A stretch of DNA of 64,000 nucleotides from Roseiconus nitratireducens (lineage in GTDB: Bacteria; Planctomycetota; Planctomycetia; Pirellulales; Pirellulaceae), in assembly GCF_008629675.1 (NCBI RefSeq), contig NZ_VWOX01000009.1, forward strand, positions 124,001 to 188,000, read 5' to 3'. This document shows positions 35,701 through 46,266 of this stretch, piece by piece. A program made the translations under genes and the position numbers. The notes beneath the pieces were generated by a model. It saw only the letters and a list, made by a program, of their open reading frames with translations. It did not search any database and was not told where the DNA came from. Positions within the stretch are counted from its first letter, which is position 1; every line of letters starts with the position of its first letter.

Positions 35701-36517
35701 ACAGTCCATAAGCGCGAACTTGATCGGCACGCCAGGACAAGGGTCTTTCGGACGATTCGTAACGGACGTCGAACGCACTGTAAAACAGTGGGTCACCGTT
35801 GCACTGCAGAAGCAAGGGTTGATCGGGATAGATGATGGGGCCCTGCCCCGGTTTGAATTGCAGTTCGAGCATGGCGATGCCGAACGGCGAACCGGAGTAG
35901 GCCTGAACGGCCGCGGAATCGAGCGTCACTTCCACGGGTTGATCGACGGCTGGCGTCGCCGCCAGGGACTCGTCTTCGATGGCGTTCCGGGGACCACGGC
36001 CGTCCGCGTCGAGCGGCTCCTGGCTGGGCAAGTCCTCGTCGACTTCCCCAACCGGCTGCGAAACGGATGCCGGTGGCGGAGTCTGCCGCTTTGCTTCGGG
36101 ACCGTCCTCCCCGCGATTCGGCGCCTGCCCTCGAAGCCGGCGGGCAAACTCGTTCATCAATGCCGAGCGGACTTCGTCGCGTGACCGGCCGAATCGCTGC
36201 GCGAAGGACGCTTCCGATTCCACCCAGTGCGAAAGTTGGTCGTTGCTCAAATCCCGCAGCGCGTCCTCCATCGTCTGACTTTCGGCCGGGGGTTGCTCCC
36301 GATCCTGTTCCGGGCCGGCCGGCCCCGATGGAGTTGTTTCGGAACCGCCGTCGGGGTCACCCGGTAAAGCGGCGGGCCCGCCCGGTGGAGCGGCGTCGCC
36401 AGGCCGGAGACAGGTCGCGGCCAGAACCGCGAAAACCAGCGTCGCCCTGATGAGTGGCACACCCCAACGTGGTGTGCCGAGAATTGAGTCCAAACGACGG
36501 TCAGAAAGATGGAACAT
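32795..36517 (-). CDS. Large secreted protein with C-terminal PDZ domain
   Basis: 1240 residues, no family recognised over most of its length. ATG 36517 is chosen because GGAG lies 9-12 bases upstream; a TTG six bases earlier is possible. A signal peptide or signal anchor covers about 15-42, followed by a Pro/Gly/Gln-rich low-complexity stretch to about 170. The long central part looks globular and soluble. The last 90 residues are a PDZ domain (YPDSPAWRAGIRVGDRLRRVN), which usually binds peptide C-termini; no trypsin-like or C-terminal-processing protease triad is visible, so it is not an obvious HtrA or Ctp protein. It is divergent from an ECF sigma factor 147 bases away, a hint that the sigma factor controls it. 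Confidence 0.72.
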   Translation of the reverse strand: MFHLSDRRLDSILGTPRWGVPLIRATLVFAVLAATCLRPGDAAPPGGPAALPGDPDGGSETTPSGPAGPEQDREQPPAESQTMEDALRDLSNDQLSHWVESEASFAQRFGRSRDEVRSALMNEFARRLRGQAPNRGEDGPEAKRQTPPPASVSQPVGEVDEDLPSQEPLDADGRGPRNAIEDESLAATPAVDQPVEVTLDSAAVQAYSGSPFGIAMLELQFKPGQGPIIYPDQPLLLQCNGDPLFYSAFDVRYESSERPLSWRADQVRAYGLFRNRPPKEIWIGGIDGLPSDFKTIDPVDDRSQRSELLRHWWQLFSRVPRHLDDEQKMLNRVLLDMLARRLSLPGPWPAATSDSSENQSELENQFERAVGMLFGIESVKLAMQDRVNLNQATRREPADRPLPNEPRLQSLVIPHFRQTVQIEPVANHVPEECFYLRTGNLANYLDVREFLVGWGGTLEDIVSTSSLKRDTRAKIESQLGLFLQDIDTETFDDLISDMALIGCDPLFQEGAAVGVLFHTRHRQALLDAIGQQRVKAKTQYPDATEKRVQVANQLCSFLSTGDNRLRSFYALDGEYHLLTNSSYLLNRFYEAGLGERSLGNLKEFQFAREKAVGHRDPFGFLYLSDPFFQRMVSPKFRIELTRRRHAAEELKSYQLARLIAEHEKLDGDPDQAIYREGILPEGFADRPDGSRPMFRQGRYVDSLRGVSGNFLPICDVPVDRVTASEVQAYQTFLRSYNRQWKRIDPVTVIFSRRDSAFAGRQRFDLEIIVAPYAQQRYAKLQRHLAPASSMRVAPLSGDLLSVDTAIQQSPGSPAHLLRIGLRDGQAPFQLVDGEIDLLNANKDESYAKGHTYAAMSPASTEMFRLLASVLLGRDFSQPDPQRVAPRRFFPPPSTPGQVFYSMGWALGNLTLGSDLIEILKQSGYLNSADGWMVFATDSKIRDQVLQRINRQRITNPTQVRLRMRSLEGSQVEPYIQAYTYVASRHKSAQNASFLNDYSRWFNLDPRVGRNELQQILGADVQCALGGEFVLRKSGAQPLWASTAWEVPSVYQVTSIPDHWRFAFLDWLRELHVAFDLGSSTLRAQINLTIKPQGQSGQWGLVRAAASTGDEANNGAVFAESRPDAESNRQRFLSVTSARAADPVTSQAVVPDASSWILGIRLAANDPNRVIKYVYPDSPAWRAGIRVGDRLRRVNWESAASVQQVEQIVRRSEDSGGLVILELERNGSKLVRHIRLAPAKP

Positions 36518-36664
36518 CGCCAACGCTCCGCGGGGTTCCGGTCAGGAGAAAAGCAGGCCTCTGAGCGTATCAGACAAGTTTTGCGTTCCGATCGACCGCC
36601 GAATCCAGAAAAACCTGTATCTTGATGGATCGGGCGGACCTCTTCGGACGCTGTCGCACTCGTC

Positions 36665-37300
36665 ATGATACCGGGTGGACCCGGCGTCACCATGAACTTT
36701 TCGGGCGATTCCATGCAGCGCGGCGACGGCTCCTTTGTCGGCCAGGGCAACGACGACTTGGAGCGGTATCGAGGATACCTGCGCGTGCTGACGGAAATGA
36801 AACTGAACCCGCTGCTGCGCAAAAAAGTCGACATCTCCGACGTCGTTCAGATCACGCTGACCCGAGCCCATCGCAGCTTGAACACCTTCCACGGGCAATC
36901 GGAAACAGAACTCCGGGCTTGGCTGAGAGCCATCCTGAATCACCAAGTCATCAATCTGGCGAAGATGTACACCGCCGCCAAACGCGACATCCGGCGAGAA
37001 ATTTCCATCGACGAAGTGCTGCACCGTTCCACCACCCTCCTCCTGCCCGAATTGGCGGCGGAACAGAGCACGCCTAGCGGCCGCATGATTCGGCAGGAGC
37101 TGGCCGACCAACTTGCCGACGCGATGGCCACCCTGTTACCCGACGAACGTGCCGCAATCACCTTCAAATACATCGACGGCTGGAAGGTGAACGAGATCGC
37201 CGAAGAACTGGGCCGGTCCAGCGACGCGATCGCCGGCCTGCTGCGACGAGGCATCAAGAAGTTGCGGCGACAAATCGCGATGATTTTGGAAGACTCGTGA
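36665..37300 (+). CDS. ECF-type sigma factor
   Basis: Sigma-70 family factor of 211 residues. Region 2 spans about 35-100 (VDISDVVQITLTRAHRSLNTFHG, then ELRAWLRAILNHQVINLAKMY). Region 4 spans about 150-205 (LPDERAAITFKYIDGWKVNEIAEELGRSSDAIAGLLRRGIKKLRRQ), the helix-turn-helix for -35 recognition. No anti-sigma gene follows; the gene stands between the divergent PDZ-protein gene and a convergent dehydrogenase. ATG 36692 is an alternative start that would remove nine residues. It belongs to a different subgroup from the kinase-linked sigma factor at 24539. Confidence 0.85.
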   Translation: MIPGGPGVTMNFSGDSMQRGDGSFVGQGNDDLERYRGYLRVLTEMKLNPLLRKKVDISDVVQITLTRAHRSLNTFHGQSETELRAWLRAILNHQVINLAKMYTAAKRDIRREISIDEVLHRSTTLLLPELAAEQSTPSGRMIRQELADQLADAMATLLPDERAAITFKYIDGWKVNEIAEELGRSSDAIAGLLRRGIKKLRRQIAMILEDS

Positions 37301-37361
37301 CTTGTCGAAATCGCCGAATCAATCGTGTCGGGTGCCGCGCTGCCTGGCTACCTGGACGGCG

Positions 37362-37484
37362 CCACGTTTCAATTGAAAACACCGTGATTTGCAGTGCAAT
37401 GAGCGGCATGGTGCTCGCCGCCAATCGAGGCGAGAAAACCCGCGGCTAGCGCCACGCGGCTCACCCGAAGTGCTGTCCGAAAGC
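37362..37484 (+). repeat. Dispersed intergenic repeat, family 1, copy A
   Basis: It shares, in order, CAATTGAAAACACCGTGATT, TGCAGTGCAATGAGCGGCA, GAGAAAACCCGCGGCTAGCG and CACGCGGCTCAC with the copies at 61929-62042 (reverse) and 62549-62675. It follows the ECF sigma gene and lies between convergent genes. Confidence 0.65.
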
Positions 37485-37526
37485 TCACACAACCCGGTAG
37501 CTGCCGTCGCATGCGCGGCCGAAAGC

Positions 37527-38306
37527 CTATCGGGCGGTCCATCCGCCATCGACCGTGAGCATGCTGCCGGTCACGTAGCTGGAAGCCGGGCTAGCGAGAA
37601 AGATCGCAGCTCCCTGAATCTCTTCCAGTTGCCCCCAACGTCCCAGCGCCGTGGCTCCCACGATGAACTTCTTTGCTTCCTCGGTCTCGGCGATCGGCTG
37701 ATTCATGGGCGTCAGGAATGGTCCCGGGCAAATCGCGTTGACGGTGATTTGATCGGGCGCCAATTCCAATCCCAACGCTCGGGTCATCTGCACCACCGCC
37801 CCCTTGCTCGATGCGTACGGGGTCCGATTGGCCAGCCCGACCAGGCCCAATGTGCTGGCGAGATTGATGATCCGTCCGTAGCCGCCTCGTTTCATCTCGG
37901 GGACCACCCGCTTGCAGCACAGCCACAGGCCGTCCACGTTGACCTGCTGCACCTGGCGAAACTGCTCTAAAGTCAATGACTCGATCGATCCGCGAAGATT
38001 GATCCCGGCGTTGTTGACCAGGATGTCGACCTTCCCAAATAAGTCCATCGCCTGAGAAACCATCCGGTCGACCTGATCCGGATCGGTCACATCGGCCTGG
38101 ATAGACTCCGCCCGAACCGGATATTCCCGACCGATGGCTTCGGCGGCTGCCCGCGCCTCTTCACCGTGACGGCTGACCAGCACCAGATCGGATCCTGCTG
38201 AAGCCAGTCCCGCCGCAATCGATTCGCCCAATCCCTTGGAGCCACCGGTGACGATCGCCACGCGATCGCTGAGTTGGAATTGGGTAATGCCGGGCCAGCG
38301 AGTCAT
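37527..38306 (-). CDS. Short-chain dehydrogenase/reductase
   Basis: Classical SDR, 259 residues from ATG 38306 (the frame is open to 38402, but the extra N-terminus is not typical of the family). TGGSKGLG (20-27) binds the dinucleotide, NNAG is at 98-101, and the catalytic Ser151, Tyr164 and Lys168 are present in INLAS and YASSK. CPGPFLTPM after the catalytic region is the usual PG motif. It most resembles gluconate 5-dehydrogenase and 3-oxoacyl-ACP reductase relatives; substrate and cofactor cannot be settled from sequence. It stands alone, facing the respiratory operon divergently. Confidence 0.85.
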   Translation of the reverse strand: MTRWPGITQFQLSDRVAIVTGGSKGLGESIAAGLASAGSDLVLVSRHGEEARAAAEAIGREYPVRAESIQADVTDPDQVDRMVSQAMDLFGKVDILVNNAGINLRGSIESLTLEQFRQVQQVNVDGLWLCCKRVVPEMKRGGYGRIINLASTLGLVGLANRTPYASSKGAVVQMTRALGLELAPDQITVNAICPGPFLTPMNQPIAETEEAKKFIVGATALGRWGQLEEIQGAAIFLASPASSYVTGSMLTVDGGWTAR

Positions 38307-38809
38307 GTTGCATCCGTTGGGGATCGAGAGAGCGGGAATTACCTGACGACCGGGCTCGGTCGCGTCCTCGGAGACCGACATTATGCCCGCTGGATATTCC
38401 ACCGTGGGTCCCAGCGCGCCCTACCCAACCGGCGGACGCACCGAACCAGAATATCACTCCCGGATTCCGTGACGGATTGAAACCGGTCCCGGCCATCGAT
38501 CGGCTGCGGAATTGATTCGCATCCTTGATCGACGGACAACTTGCCTTAGCATGCCAATCAGAACGTCACCTGTTTTGTGCTTCAACAACTTTGCACGCCA
38601 CCAACCCCTGCAAATACCTGCAGATCAAGTTTGTGGCTTTCGCTTGATCGAAGCATCCTTGGCACAATGGGTGCAGCGGTTCGGCGCCGGCGAGAAGGAC
38701 CGGCGAGAAGGATCCGGGCCTTCGGTGGGCGGTCTCACCGGACATCCTCCGCCGCGATTTTTGCCGAAGGGTTACCAATCAATCTGCTCGACGAATCACC
38801 GCAGCCGTC
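38307..38809. other. Divergent control region between the dehydrogenase and actA
   Basis: 503 bases with no supported gene. It contains TGCC/TGCA sites at 38542, 38552, 38593, 38610 and 38620, the sigma-54 candidate at 38659-38675 and a 13-bp tandem repeat (CGGCGAGAAGGAC, then CGGCGAGAAGGAT) at 38688-38713, right at the expected transcript start. The rest shows nothing I can name. Confidence 0.5.
38659..38675 (+). promoter_or_regulatory. Sigma-54 (-24/-12) promoter candidate for the respiratory operon
   Basis: TTGGCACAATGGGTGCA matches TGGCACRNNNNTTGCW with one mismatch (G for the first T of TTGC). GG at 38661-38662 and GC at 38673-38674 are exactly 10 bases apart. actA starts 135 bases downstream and nothing else lies between. 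Confidence 0.6.
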
Positions 38810-39478
38810 ATGCCCCAACTCTTTTCGCGAGCCGCCGACACTTGGTTCCGAATGATTTTGGCTGTGCTGGTGATCGGAACGGGCGTCAGTGTCGGAATCG
38901 CGTTGGCGGTTGCACGGTCGCCCTACCTGACCGGCCAAAACCGAGTGCCCGCGCAACCGGTTCCCTTCAGCCACCAACACCACGTTTCGGATATCGGCAT
39001 CGATTGTCGGTACTGTCACCGAGCGGTTGAAACGTCCGCCTCGGCCGGTCTTCCAACGACACAGATCTGCATGAATTGTCACCGCCAGGTGTTTGCCGAT
39101 AGCGAGATGCTGGCACCGGTTCGTGCAAGCTATCGCCGACGGATTCCGATCGTCTGGAATCGCGTGCACGACCTGCCCGACTACGTCTACTTCAATCACG
39201 CCATCCACGTTCACAAAGGGATCGGGTGCTACAGCTGCCACGGGGCCGTTGGCGAGATGCCCCTGATCCGCCAGGACGCTCCGCTCACGATGAAGTGGTG
39301 CCTGGATTGCCATCGAGACCCGCAGCGGCATGTTCGCCCGAAAAAGTTCGTCTACAGCCCTCAACCACTCGAATCTTTGATCGACACGGATCAAACATCC
39401 CTGACGCATCTACGGTCCGCCCTGGTCTCCGAATATCAGATCCAAAGCAAAGTCGATTGTTACACCTGCCATCGTTAG
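38810..39478 (+). CDS. actA: Alternative complex III subunit ActA, pentaheme cytochrome c
   Basis: Membrane-anchored multiheme cytochrome of 222 residues, first gene of the respiratory operon. An N-terminal transmembrane helix (about 13-36) anchors it on the periplasmic side. Five CxxCH heme sites are at 66-70, 87-91, 140-144, 164-168 and 217-221, matching the five hemes known for ActA of alternative complex III. The segment VPFSHQHHV (51-59) offers distal histidines. In the complex, ActA passes electrons from the quinol oxidation site towards the monoheme ActE and the oxidase. The last heme site is only one residue from the C-terminus. actB follows after 63 bases. Confidence 0.9.
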   Translation: MPQLFSRAADTWFRMILAVLVIGTGVSVGIALAVARSPYLTGQNRVPAQPVPFSHQHHVSDIGIDCRYCHRAVETSASAGLPTTQICMNCHRQVFADSEMLAPVRASYRRRIPIVWNRVHDLPDYVYFNHAIHVHKGIGCYSCHGAVGEMPLIRQDAPLTMKWCLDCHRDPQRHVRPKKFVYSPQPLESLIDTDQTSLTHLRSALVSEYQIQSKVDCYTCHR

Positions 39479-39541
39479 CTGGGCGGTGCGCCCTTGAAAC
39501 GGTTCGTCGACCGGGGCTGACCCCACCCTCCATTCGATCCC

Positions 39542-42500
39542 ATGACAGACTCCCACCAACTGCCAATCGTGGACTCCGCATCGTCATGGTGGCGATCCCT
39601 CGACGAACTCGCCGCGCAACCGGAAATGCGATCGATGCTGCAGCGCGAGTTCCCACCGGAAGCGTCAAGTTTTCCCGAAGGTTCCCGTCGCTCTTTTCTG
39701 AAACTGATGTCCGCCTCGCTGGCGTTGGCAGGAGCGACCGGATGTGACATCCGCCAACCGCAAGAGAAGATTTTCGCCTCCTGGCGCCGGGGGGCTGATG
39801 AACTGGCTGGGGTGCCCAACGAGTACACGACCGCAATGGACTTCGCTGGCTCCGCGATCGGGTTGGTCGTCCAGACTCGCGACGGAAGACCGATCAAGAT
39901 CGAAGGCAACTCGCTGCACCCGACGAGCCGAGGTGCGACCGGCGTGTTCGCCCAGGCCGCGACACTGGACCTGTACGACCCGGATCGACCACGAACCCCG
40001 ACCCGTCGAGGGCAATTGGTTTCGCTTGGCCGGGTCCGAGAGTCGATGGCATCGTTACGCACGCAATGCGATGCCGACCGGGGTGCCGGACTGCGGATCC
40101 TGGTTGAACGCTCGACCAGCCCCACCGTTCAACGTCTACTCGATCGCGTGACCAGCCGGTGGCCCCGGGCCCGCTGGATGGTCCATGAACCATTCGGTCA
40201 GGACGGTTTGAATCAGGCAGGAATGTTGCGCTTCCGTTCCGGCGATCGTCCGCTGACACCGGTCTATGACTTCTCCCAGGCCAGCGTTGTGGTTTCGATC
40301 GACATGGATTTTCTGGCGGCTCGCGGCCACCCTGCTTGTTACATCCGCCAATTCTCCGATGCCCGCCGCGTGGTCGGCAACCAAGATCGCGACGCTTCCG
40401 GCATGGTCCGGCTGTACCATCTGGGGCCAACCCCCACGTTGACGTCGTCCAAGGCCGATCATTCGCTTGCCGTCACGCGCGCCACCACCACGTTGGTGTT
40501 GCGTGAACTGGCACGCCGGCTGGGAGCCGGACCGAAGTTACCCCAGGCCACCCTGCCCGCCGAGCACCAGGACTGGTTACAGCGAGTGACCCAGGACTTG
40601 CAGCAGGCCGGACGCGACGGCCTGGTTTGTGTGGGGACCGATCAGCCGGCCGAAACGCATGCTCTGGCGCACGCTATCAACGACCGTTTGACGTCTACCG
40701 GACGCGGTGTGCGCTGGATCTCCAGTGTTCAAATTCACCCGCAGCAAGCCGGATCGGATACGGACGCCTTGGCGCGACTTGCCGCCGATCTGTCCGCCGG
40801 CGATGCCCAATCCTTGTTGTTGCTGGGCGGTGATCCGATCGGAAACGCCGATCCCGAACTGCGGCTTTCCGAAGCGATCCGCAAGGCGGAGTTCTCGCTA
40901 GCGTTGGCCGATCACGAAAACGAGACCACGTCGGTGAGTCAGTGGACGGTTCCGCGATCCCATTTCTTGGAAAAGTGGAGTGACGCCCGGGGGCATGATG
41001 GAACGGCGTCGATCGTGCAACCGATGATCCGGCCGTTGTATCAGAGCCTTGGTGAAATCGATCTGCTGGCAACACTCGTTGAAGATGCGGAAACCGCCTA
41101 CGCTGCAGTACGCAAAACCTGGCGAGAGCGGCTGGGGGATGGAGAGAATGACGAACGTTGGCGCCGGGCGTTGGCCGACGGAGTGATCGCAAATACTGAG
41201 TTCGCAGCGGTCGAATCGGATGCCACGACGAATGGGAGCGTTGAAGACGCCGTGGCGTCAGCCTCTTCCCAAGACGTGGACTCGGACACAACGCTGGAAG
41301 TCGTCGTGCGTCCCGATCCGACCATCTGGGATGGCCGCTTCATCAACAACGCCTGGCTACAAGAACTTCCCAAACCGCTTTCTCACGTGGTCTGGGACAA
41401 CGCCGCCTGGATCGCGCCGGCCGACGCGCGGCGAATCGGATTGAAGTCGGGCGACATGGCAGCCATGCAGGCGGGCGCACACACGGTTGAGATTCCGGTT
41501 TGGATCGCTCCCGGTCACGCCGAAGGCTCGGTCACCGTGTTCGCCGGTTATGGGAAACCGACGGCCGGTCGAGTCGGCCGCGACACGGGATTCGATGTTC
41601 GTCCCCTGACCTGGCTGAAACCCGCCGCCCGAGCCGCAATCCGGATTCAGCCAACCGGAAACACTCACTCGCTGGTTTCGACTCAACATCACTTCGCGAT
41701 GGAAGGACGTCATCTTGCCCGGTCGGGAACGCTGCGATCGCTGCGCGAGAATCCGCAAGATCCCGAGTTTGCGCACCCTCCATCGCCGCTGCCCGAAGCA
41801 TCGTTGTACCCGCCGTGGCCCAACGAGGGCCATCGCTGGGGAATGAGCATTGACCTGACGGCCTGTGTCGGATGCTCGGCTTGCGTGATCGCTTGCCAGG
41901 CGGAGAACAACATTCCCGTGGTCGGCAAACAGCAATGCGACATGAACCGCGAGATGCACTGGATTCGCGTCGACACCTATTTCCAGGGATCGCCGGAACA
42001 CCCCGAGAAGACGTTGCACCAACCGGTCCCGTGCATGCACTGCGAACACGCCCCGTGCGAAGTCGTGTGCCCGGTTGCCGCGACCAACCACAGCGATGAG
42101 GGGTTGAACCAGATGATTTACAACCGTTGCGTGGGGACCCGGTATTGCAGCAACAACTGCCCCTACAAAGTTCGGCGGTTCAACTTCCTGGACTTCGCTC
42201 AGGATTTCATTGACCAGCCCGTGATGGAACTGCTCTCCAATCCGGAGGTGACGATCCGCAGCCGAGGCGTGATGGAGAAATGCACCTTCTGCGTCCAGCG
42301 GATCGAACAGGCCAAGATCGCAGCCCAACTTCACGACCGAACGCTTGTCGATGGTGACATCCGAACGGCTTGCCAGTCCGCCTGCCCCGCCCAGGCGATT
42401 CGTTTCGGTGACCTGAACGATCCGCAAAGCAAGGTCACCGCGGCCCACGAGCACCCGCTTTGCTATGGCCTGCTTGAAGAGTTGAACACCAAGCCCCGCA

Positions 42501-42593
42501 CCAAGTACTTGGCGGAAGTCACCAATCCGTCGACGACCAGGGAGGCTTTTGGCGATCCGCCGGCGTCCAACGACCGCCAGCCGGGAGAACCCG

Positions 42594-42601
<8 letters not shown>
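39542..42601 (+). CDS. actB: Alternative complex III subunit ActB, molybdopterin-like/iron-sulfur fusion
   Basis: 1019 residues. The N-terminus has a Tat-type signal S-R49-R50-SFLK followed by a hydrophobic stretch ending ATGC68, which could also be a lipid-attachment site. About 75-700 resemble molybdopterin oxidoreductases, a domain that carries no molybdenum cofactor in characterised ActB proteins. The C-terminal part is a ferredoxin-like region with four cysteine clusters: CVGCSACVIAC (775-785), CMHCEHAPCEVVC (831-843), then CVGTRYCSNNC with CTFC, and a late CQSACP. These bind [4Fe-4S] and [3Fe-4S] centres. The stop overlaps the actC start by 8 bases. Confidence 0.92.
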
Positions 42602-43948
<1,347 letters not shown>

Positions 43949-43952
<4 letters not shown>

Positions 43953-44497
43953 GTGCCTCGCACGACGACGCGTCCCCTACCCTGCTCGCACGATTCGCGT
44001 CCGCCGATGACCTGCGCTCCGCTGCGCAGGCCCTGCGGGACAACGCCGACATCTCACTGGAAGCGTATTGCCCCTTCCCGATTGAAGGGCTGGCCGAAAC
44101 CCTCGGGCACGGATCGTCACCGATGCCAAAGATCATCGCGATCGGAGGCGTGTTGGGCGGGGTCTCGATGTATGGGCTGGAGTACTGGATCAACGTGTAT
44201 GCCTACCCGCTGAATATCGGCGGCCGGCCGCTTCACAGCTGGCCGTCGTTCGTTCCACCGACATTTGAGTTGACGGTTCTGATCGCATCGATCTTCGCTC
44301 TGCTGGGCGTGCTCTACCTTTGCGGCTTGCCGCAACTTCACCACCGACTCTTTGAGATCGACGAATTTCGCCGCGCCAGCTGTGACGGATTCTTTCTGAC
44401 GTTGGAATTGTCCGGGGCCGACCGGGAATTGCGGCCCTGGCGGGACCGATTGAATGAACTGGGTGCGATCTCGGTGTGGGAGGTGCCCGATGTCTAG
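43949..44497 (+). CDS. actD: Alternative complex III subunit ActD (DUF3341)
   Basis: 182 residues. The cytoplasmic N-terminal domain with LEAYCPFPIEGLAE is the hallmark of the DUF3341/ActD family. Two transmembrane helices follow (about 53-75 and 105-128), joined by a loop with the typical NVYAYPLNIGGRPLHSWPSFVPPTFE segment split around the membrane. Its role is structural within the complex. The start is ATG 43949, overlapping the actC stop by four bases; longer in-frame versions would lie inside actC. The gene overlaps actE by 8 bases. Confidence 0.9.
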
Positions 44498-45125
44498 GAT
44501 CGGCTTCCTCGTGCTGTCATTGCCGGTACTGCTGGCCGGATGCACGCAACAGATGGCCAACCAGCGGCGGCTCGATGCGCTGGAACCTCGTGAGGGGATC
44601 GTCGACCAAAGCGATGTCGATCCAACTCCGCCACATGTCGTCCAAGCCAGTGACGCGGCGCGGGGACGGCCCACCCATTCCGCTTCCGGAATCGCCTGGG
44701 AATCCGGCATCAACCTGAATGAACCGCTGGACCTGTCTCGCGACCTCCGACGTGCGCTGTTGCGACGCGGACGGGAACGCTTCCTGATCCATTGTGTCCC
44801 GTGTCATGATCGTTCCGGGAGCGGAAACGGGATGGCGGCAAGGCGGGGAATGACGTTTCCACCCAGCTACCACACGCCTCGCTTGCGAAACAAACCGCTG
44901 CCCTACTTTTACAAGGTTATCAGCGAAGGGAAAAACAAGATGCCGGCCTACGGCGATCAGATCCGGGAATCGGATCGCTGGGCCATCGCGGCCTACGTGC
45001 GGGCGCTGCAACTAAGCCAATATGTCCCGGCGTCACGGCTGAGCGAAGAAGATCGACAACAGCTTGCCGGCGCCACCGGACCCGGCGAAAAGCGTCAAGA
45101 TTCGTCGGAGGTGGCCGATGAGTAA
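44490..45125 (+). CDS. actE: Alternative complex III subunit ActE, monoheme cytochrome c lipoprotein
   Basis: 211 residues from ATG 44490. The signal peptide ends in a lipobox (VLLAGC), so the protein is probably anchored by lipid at the periplasmic face. One CxxCH site lies in HCVPCHDRSGSGNG; a Met in NKMPAYGDQI is the likely sixth ligand. It is the probable exit point for electrons from the complex to the oxidase. The C-terminal 30 residues are polar. The gene overlaps actD and actF by 8 bases each. Confidence 0.9.
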   Translation: MSRIGFLVLSLPVLLAGCTQQMANQRRLDALEPREGIVDQSDVDPTPPHVVQASDAARGRPTHSASGIAWESGINLNEPLDLSRDLRRALLRRGRERFLIHCVPCHDRSGSGNGMAARRGMTFPPSYHTPRLRNKPLPYFYKVISEGKNKMPAYGDQIRESDRWAIAAYVRALQLSQYVPASRLSEEDRQQLAGATGPGEKRQDSSEVADE

Positions 45126-46266
45126 TCGAAAGTCCCGACACGCCATCTGGATCGCGGTGGCTGCCGGCGCAGTCGTGTCAGTTTTGCTTGGATGGCTGAC
45201 ATCCTGGGAGAACTTCTTTCTCGCTTACCTGGCCGCGGTCCTACTGCCCTGGAGTTTGTCTGTCGGCAGTCTGGCCTGGTTGTTGACCATCAGCTTGACC
45301 GGTGGTCGGTGGGGAATCGCGATCTGGCCTGCGCTGGTGACGCATGCGCGGCTGATGCCCTTGGTGGCCCTGTTGTTTGTGCCCTGGGCGATCGGAATTG
45401 ACCAGGTCTATCCGTGGTCCGCGGATGACTACTTCACCCGTTTCGAGAACACGTCGCACCGGCAATGGTTTTACCAGACGCCCTTCTTCTTGTTGCGAAC
45501 CGTTGGCTACTTTGCCCTTTGGAGCGTGTTGGCGTGGGCGGTCCGCCGCGGCGGTAGCGGCGGTGGCGAATCGGGCAACCAGGATGACGGTTTCGCGACC
45601 GTCCGTGGCGGATCGCTGGTCGCGGGCATCGGCCTGGTGGCAACGGTCTTGAGCGTGACGTGGGCATGCATCGATTGGATCATGTCGATCGATCCCTTTT
45701 TTGCTTCGACCTTGTTTGGGATCTGGATCGGCTCTGGCGCGATGTTGGCAGCCCTGGCGGCATCGATTGCCACCAGGTGCTTCGCCGTGAAAGTGGAAAA
45801 GCCGGAAACCGTCCTGGGCGATCTGTCCGGCATGCTGCTCGCGATGTTGATGCTGTGGGCCTACTTTTCCTGGTCGCAATTCTTGATCATGTGGAGCGGC
45901 GACCTGCCGATCGAGGCCCAGTACTACCTGGTACGCAGCCGCGGATTGTGGGCGATCATCACTCCGGCCGTGGCACTGCTGGGGTTTGCGGTGCCCTTTC
46001 TTTGTCTGCTGTCCTATCGATTCAAACGCACCGCTAAATGGGTCGGCGTTCTCGCGATCAGTCTGATCGTCGTCCGTGGTGTCGAACTTTGCTGGATCGT
46101 CTTGCCCGCTGCCGACGGTCAGTCGTCTCTGTTGCGATTGGGAATGACCGTCCCGCTCGCGGCAACGCTGCTGGCGATTTACGGGTTGCTCTTTTCCGCT
46201 GCCTTCAAACGGTCGCCAAACCGCCGACGCGACGACGTTTCCCCGGAACAGGAGATCGGGTCATGA
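45118..46266 (+). CDS. actF: Alternative complex III subunit ActF, NrfD-like membrane subunit
   Basis: 382 residues with about ten hydrophobic helices. It is the paralogue of ActC that completes the membrane core of alternative complex III. The WACIDWIMSIDPFFASTLFGIWIG segment (near 184-207) and SQFLIMWSGDLPIEAQYYL are typical of ActF. ATG 45118 is chosen because it overlaps the actE stop by 8 bases. A Gly/Ser-rich loop of about 20 residues (near 145-160) separates two helices. The gene overlaps the next by ATGA. Confidence 0.9.
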   Translation: MSNRKSRHAIWIAVAAGAVVSVLLGWLTSWENFFLAYLAAVLLPWSLSVGSLAWLLTISLTGGRWGIAIWPALVTHARLMPLVALLFVPWAIGIDQVYPWSADDYFTRFENTSHRQWFYQTPFFLLRTVGYFALWSVLAWAVRRGGSGGGESGNQDDGFATVRGGSLVAGIGLVATVLSVTWACIDWIMSIDPFFASTLFGIWIGSGAMLAALAASIATRCFAVKVEKPETVLGDLSGMLLAMLMLWAYFSWSQFLIMWSGDLPIEAQYYLVRSRGLWAIITPAVALLGFAVPFLCLLSYRFKRTAKWVGVLAISLIVVRGVELCWIVLPAADGQSSLLRLGMTVPLAATLLAIYGLLFSAAFKRSPNRRRDDVSPEQEIGS

